The position numbers were made by a program, and so were the translations under genes. This document shows, one piece after another, positions 62,387 through 64,000 of a DNA stretch of 64,000 nt. Position 1 is the first letter of the stretch. Every line of letters begins with the position of its first letter. The stretch is from Variovorax sp. Root318D1 (lineage in GTDB: Bacteria > Pseudomonadota > Gammaproteobacteria > Burkholderiales > Burkholderiaceae_C). The stretch spans positions 683,005 to 747,004 of the forward strand of contig NZ_LMCQ01000012.1 of assembly GCF_001424835.1 (NCBI RefSeq). The letters are read 5' to 3'. The notes beneath the pieces were generated by a model. It did no database searches and was not told the DNA's origin. It worked only from the letters and a program-made list of their open reading frames with translations.

Positions 62387-64000
62387 ATGCCGGACCAAAA
62401 CCCCAAGAAGAAGCTTCGCTCGACCGAATGGTTCGGTTCGGCCGACAAGAACGGCTTCATGTACCGCAGCTGGATGAAGAACCAGGGCATACCGGACCAC
62501 GAGTTCGATGGCCGGCCGATCATCGGCATCTGCAACACCTGGTCGGAGCTCACGCCCTGCAATGCGCACTTCCGCAAGATTGCCGAGCATGTGAAGCGCG
62601 GCATTTCGGAAGCGGGCGGCTTTCCGGTCGAGTTTCCGGTGTTCTCCAACGGCGAATCCAACCTGCGGCCCACGGCCATGCTCACGCGCAATCTCGCGAG
62701 CATGGACGTGGAAGAAGCCATCCGCGGCAACCCGGTCGATGCGGTGGTGCTGCTCACGGGCTGCGACAAGACCACGCCCGCACTGCTGATGGGCGCGGCA
62801 AGCTGCGACATACCGGCCATCGTGGTCACGGGCGGGCCGATGCTCAATGGCAAGCTCGACGGCAAGGACATCGGCTCAGGCACGGCCGTGTGGCAGCTGC
62901 ACGAGTCGCTGAAGGCCGGCGAGATCAACCTGCACCAGTTCCTTTCGGCCGAAGGCGGCATGTCGCGCTCTGCGGGCACCTGCAACACCATGGGCACGGC
63001 CTCGACCATGGCCTGCATGGCCGAGGCGCTGGGCACTTCGCTGCCGCACAACGCCGCGATTCCGGCAGTCGATGCGCGGCGCTATGTGCTCGCCCAGATG
63101 TCGGGCATGCGCGCGGTCGAAATGGCGAAGGAGGGGCTCACGCTGTCGAAGATCCTCACGCGCGAGGCCTTCGAGAACGCCATTCGTGTCAACGCGGCCA
63201 TCGGCGGATCGACCAATGCGGTGATCCACCTGAAGGCGATTGCGGGGCGCATTGGTGTCGAGCTGGAACTGGAAGACTGGACCCGCATCGGCAGCAACAC
63301 GCCGACCATCGTCGACCTGCTGCCCTCGGGCCGTTTCCTGATGGAAGAGTTCTACTACGCGGGTGGCCTGCCGGCCGTGCTGCGGCGCCTCGGCGAGAAC
63401 GGCCTCTTGCCGCACCCGGGCGCGCTCACCGTCAACGGGCAATCGATCTGGGACAACGTGCGCGAGGCGCCGAGCCTCAACGACGAGGTGATCCGCCCGC
63501 TCGACAAGCCGCTGATCGCCGACGGCGGCATTCGCATCCTGCGCGGCAATCTTTCACCGCGCGGTGCCGTGCTCAAGCCCTCCGCCGCCTCGCCCGAACT
63601 GCTGAAGCACCGCGGCCGTGCGGTGGTGTTCGAGAACCTCGAGCACTACAAGGCACGCATCGTCGATGAAAGCCTCGAGATCGACGCCAGCTCGGTGATG
63701 GTGATGAAGAACTGCGGCCCCAAGGGCTACCCCGGCATGGCCGAAGTCGGCAACATGGGCCTGCCGCCCAAGCTGCTGCGCCAGGGCGTGAAGGACATGG
63801 TGCGCATCTCGGACGCGCGGATGAGCGGCACGGCTTACGGCACGGTGGTGCTGCACGTGGCGCCCGAAGCGGCCGACGGCGGACCGCTGGCGGCGGTGCG
63901 CGACGGCGACTGGATCGAGCTCGACTGCGATGCGGGCCGGCTGCACCTGGACATCAGCGACGAAGAACTGGCGGCGCGCCTGGCTGCGCTCACCAGCACC
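62387..64000 (+). CDS. IlvD/Edd-family sugar-acid dehydratase, probable L-arabonate dehydratase (3' end cut)
   Basis: An open frame of 538 codons that runs off the window without a stop, so roughly the last 40 residues of a family length near 580 are missing. It begins MPDQNPKKKLRSTEWFG. Fe-S cluster cysteines are visible at C58 (SELTPCNAH), C126 (LLTGCDKTTP) and C199 (SAGTCNTMG), the pattern of the pentonate/hexonate dehydratases; PKGYPGMAEVGN and DARMSGTAYGTV are late family motifs. It removes water from a sugar acid such as L-arabonate or D-galactonate to give a 2-keto-3-deoxy acid. It follows yjfF by 42 bp with AGGAA upstream. The choice of arabonate is by context. Confidence 0.9.
   Translation, partial: MPDQNPKKKLRSTEWFGSADKNGFMYRSWMKNQGIPDHEFDGRPIIGICNTWSELTPCNAHFRKIAEHVKRGISEAGGFPVEFPVFSNGESNLRPTAMLTRNLASMDVEEAIRGNPVDAVVLLTGCDKTTPALLMGAASCDIPAIVVTGGPMLNGKLDGKDIGSGTAVWQLHESLKAGEINLHQFLSAEGGMSRSAGTCNTMGTASTMACMAEALGTSLPHNAAIPAVDARRYVLAQMSGMRAVEMAKEGLTLSKILTREAFENAIRVNAAIGGSTNAVIHLKAIAGRIGVELELEDWTRIGSNTPTIVDLLPSGRFLMEEFYYAGGLPAVLRRLGENGLLPHPGALTVNGQSIWDNVREAPSLNDEVIRPLDKPLIADGGIRILRGNLSPRGAVLKPSAASPELLKHRGRAVVFENLEHYKARIVDESLEIDASSVMVMKNCGPKGYPGMAEVGNMGLPPKLLRQGVKDMVRISDARMSGTAYGTVVLHVAPEAADGGPLAAVRDGDWIELDCDAGRLHLDISDEELAARLAALTST

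Overview
The window is a GC-rich bacterial chromosome segment, densely packed with genes and without tRNA, rRNA, phage or insertion-sequence signals. Gene families, operon styles and repeat types (the CCCTCTCCC REP hairpin and a multi-part dispersed repeat at the left edge) point to a betaproteobacterium of the Comamonadaceae, most like Variovorax. The species assignment is an inference from content, not from a marker gene.

Layout. 1-5.7 kb: a dispersed repeat, a TauD/TfdA-type dioxygenase, a YfeK-like secreted protein, an inositol-monophosphatase/HisN-type phosphatase, a ROK sugar kinase, and a MocR-type regulator divergent from a small DUF2917-like gene. 5.7-9.8 kb: a trehalose operon on the minus strand (otsB, GH15 hydrolase, otsA). 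9.9-15.2 kb: cca, a glutathione transferase, an MgtC-like protein and a soluble lytic transglycosylase, with 5-formyl-THF cyclo-ligase divergent. 15.2-18 kb: a GcvA-like LysR gene divergent from a DUF2917 gene with a clear terminator, then a BLUF photosensor divergent from a Crp/Fnr regulator. 18-23 kb: glmU and glmS flank an Lrp/AsnC gene. 23-29.7 kb: mostly poorly characterised accessory genes (SulP transporter, lysine-rich histone-like protein, DUF3616, a low-molecular-weight phosphatase homologue with Ser in place of the catalytic Cys, XRE regulator, GIY-YIG protein).

29.8-33.3 kb: the branched-chain 2-oxoacid dehydrogenase operon (E1 alpha, E1 beta, E2) without an E3 gene. 33.7-36.3 kb: a stress and metal group (Cys-rich copper-storage-type protein, DUF4142 lipoprotein, manganese catalase). 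36.3-43.8 kb: RecQ, an MltB-type transglycosylase, a Na+/H+ antiporter family protein, a lipoprotein hydrolase and an XRE-cupin/GNAT pair. 43.8-48.1 kb: a 1083-residue protein that joins an alpha/alpha-toroid-like region to a CapA (PGA_cap) domain, translationally coupled to an alpha/beta hydrolase.

48.1-64 kb: a sugar-acid regulon. GalM mutarotase, SMP-30 lactonase, an SDR sugar dehydrogenase, a GbpR-like LysR regulator, a semialdehyde dehydrogenase, two complete sugar ABC importers (ChvE-GguAB and YtfQ-YtfR-YtfT-YjfF) and an IlvD/Edd-type sugar-acid dehydratase cut off by the window end. Together they fit uptake of arabinose- or galactose-type sugars followed by oxidative, non-phosphorylating breakdown. 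A REP element lies inside the translated N terminus of yjfF, and a pair of inverted REPs separates ytfR from ytfT. Repeated short inverted repeats in the two regulatory gaps of this region are candidate sites for the LysR protein.
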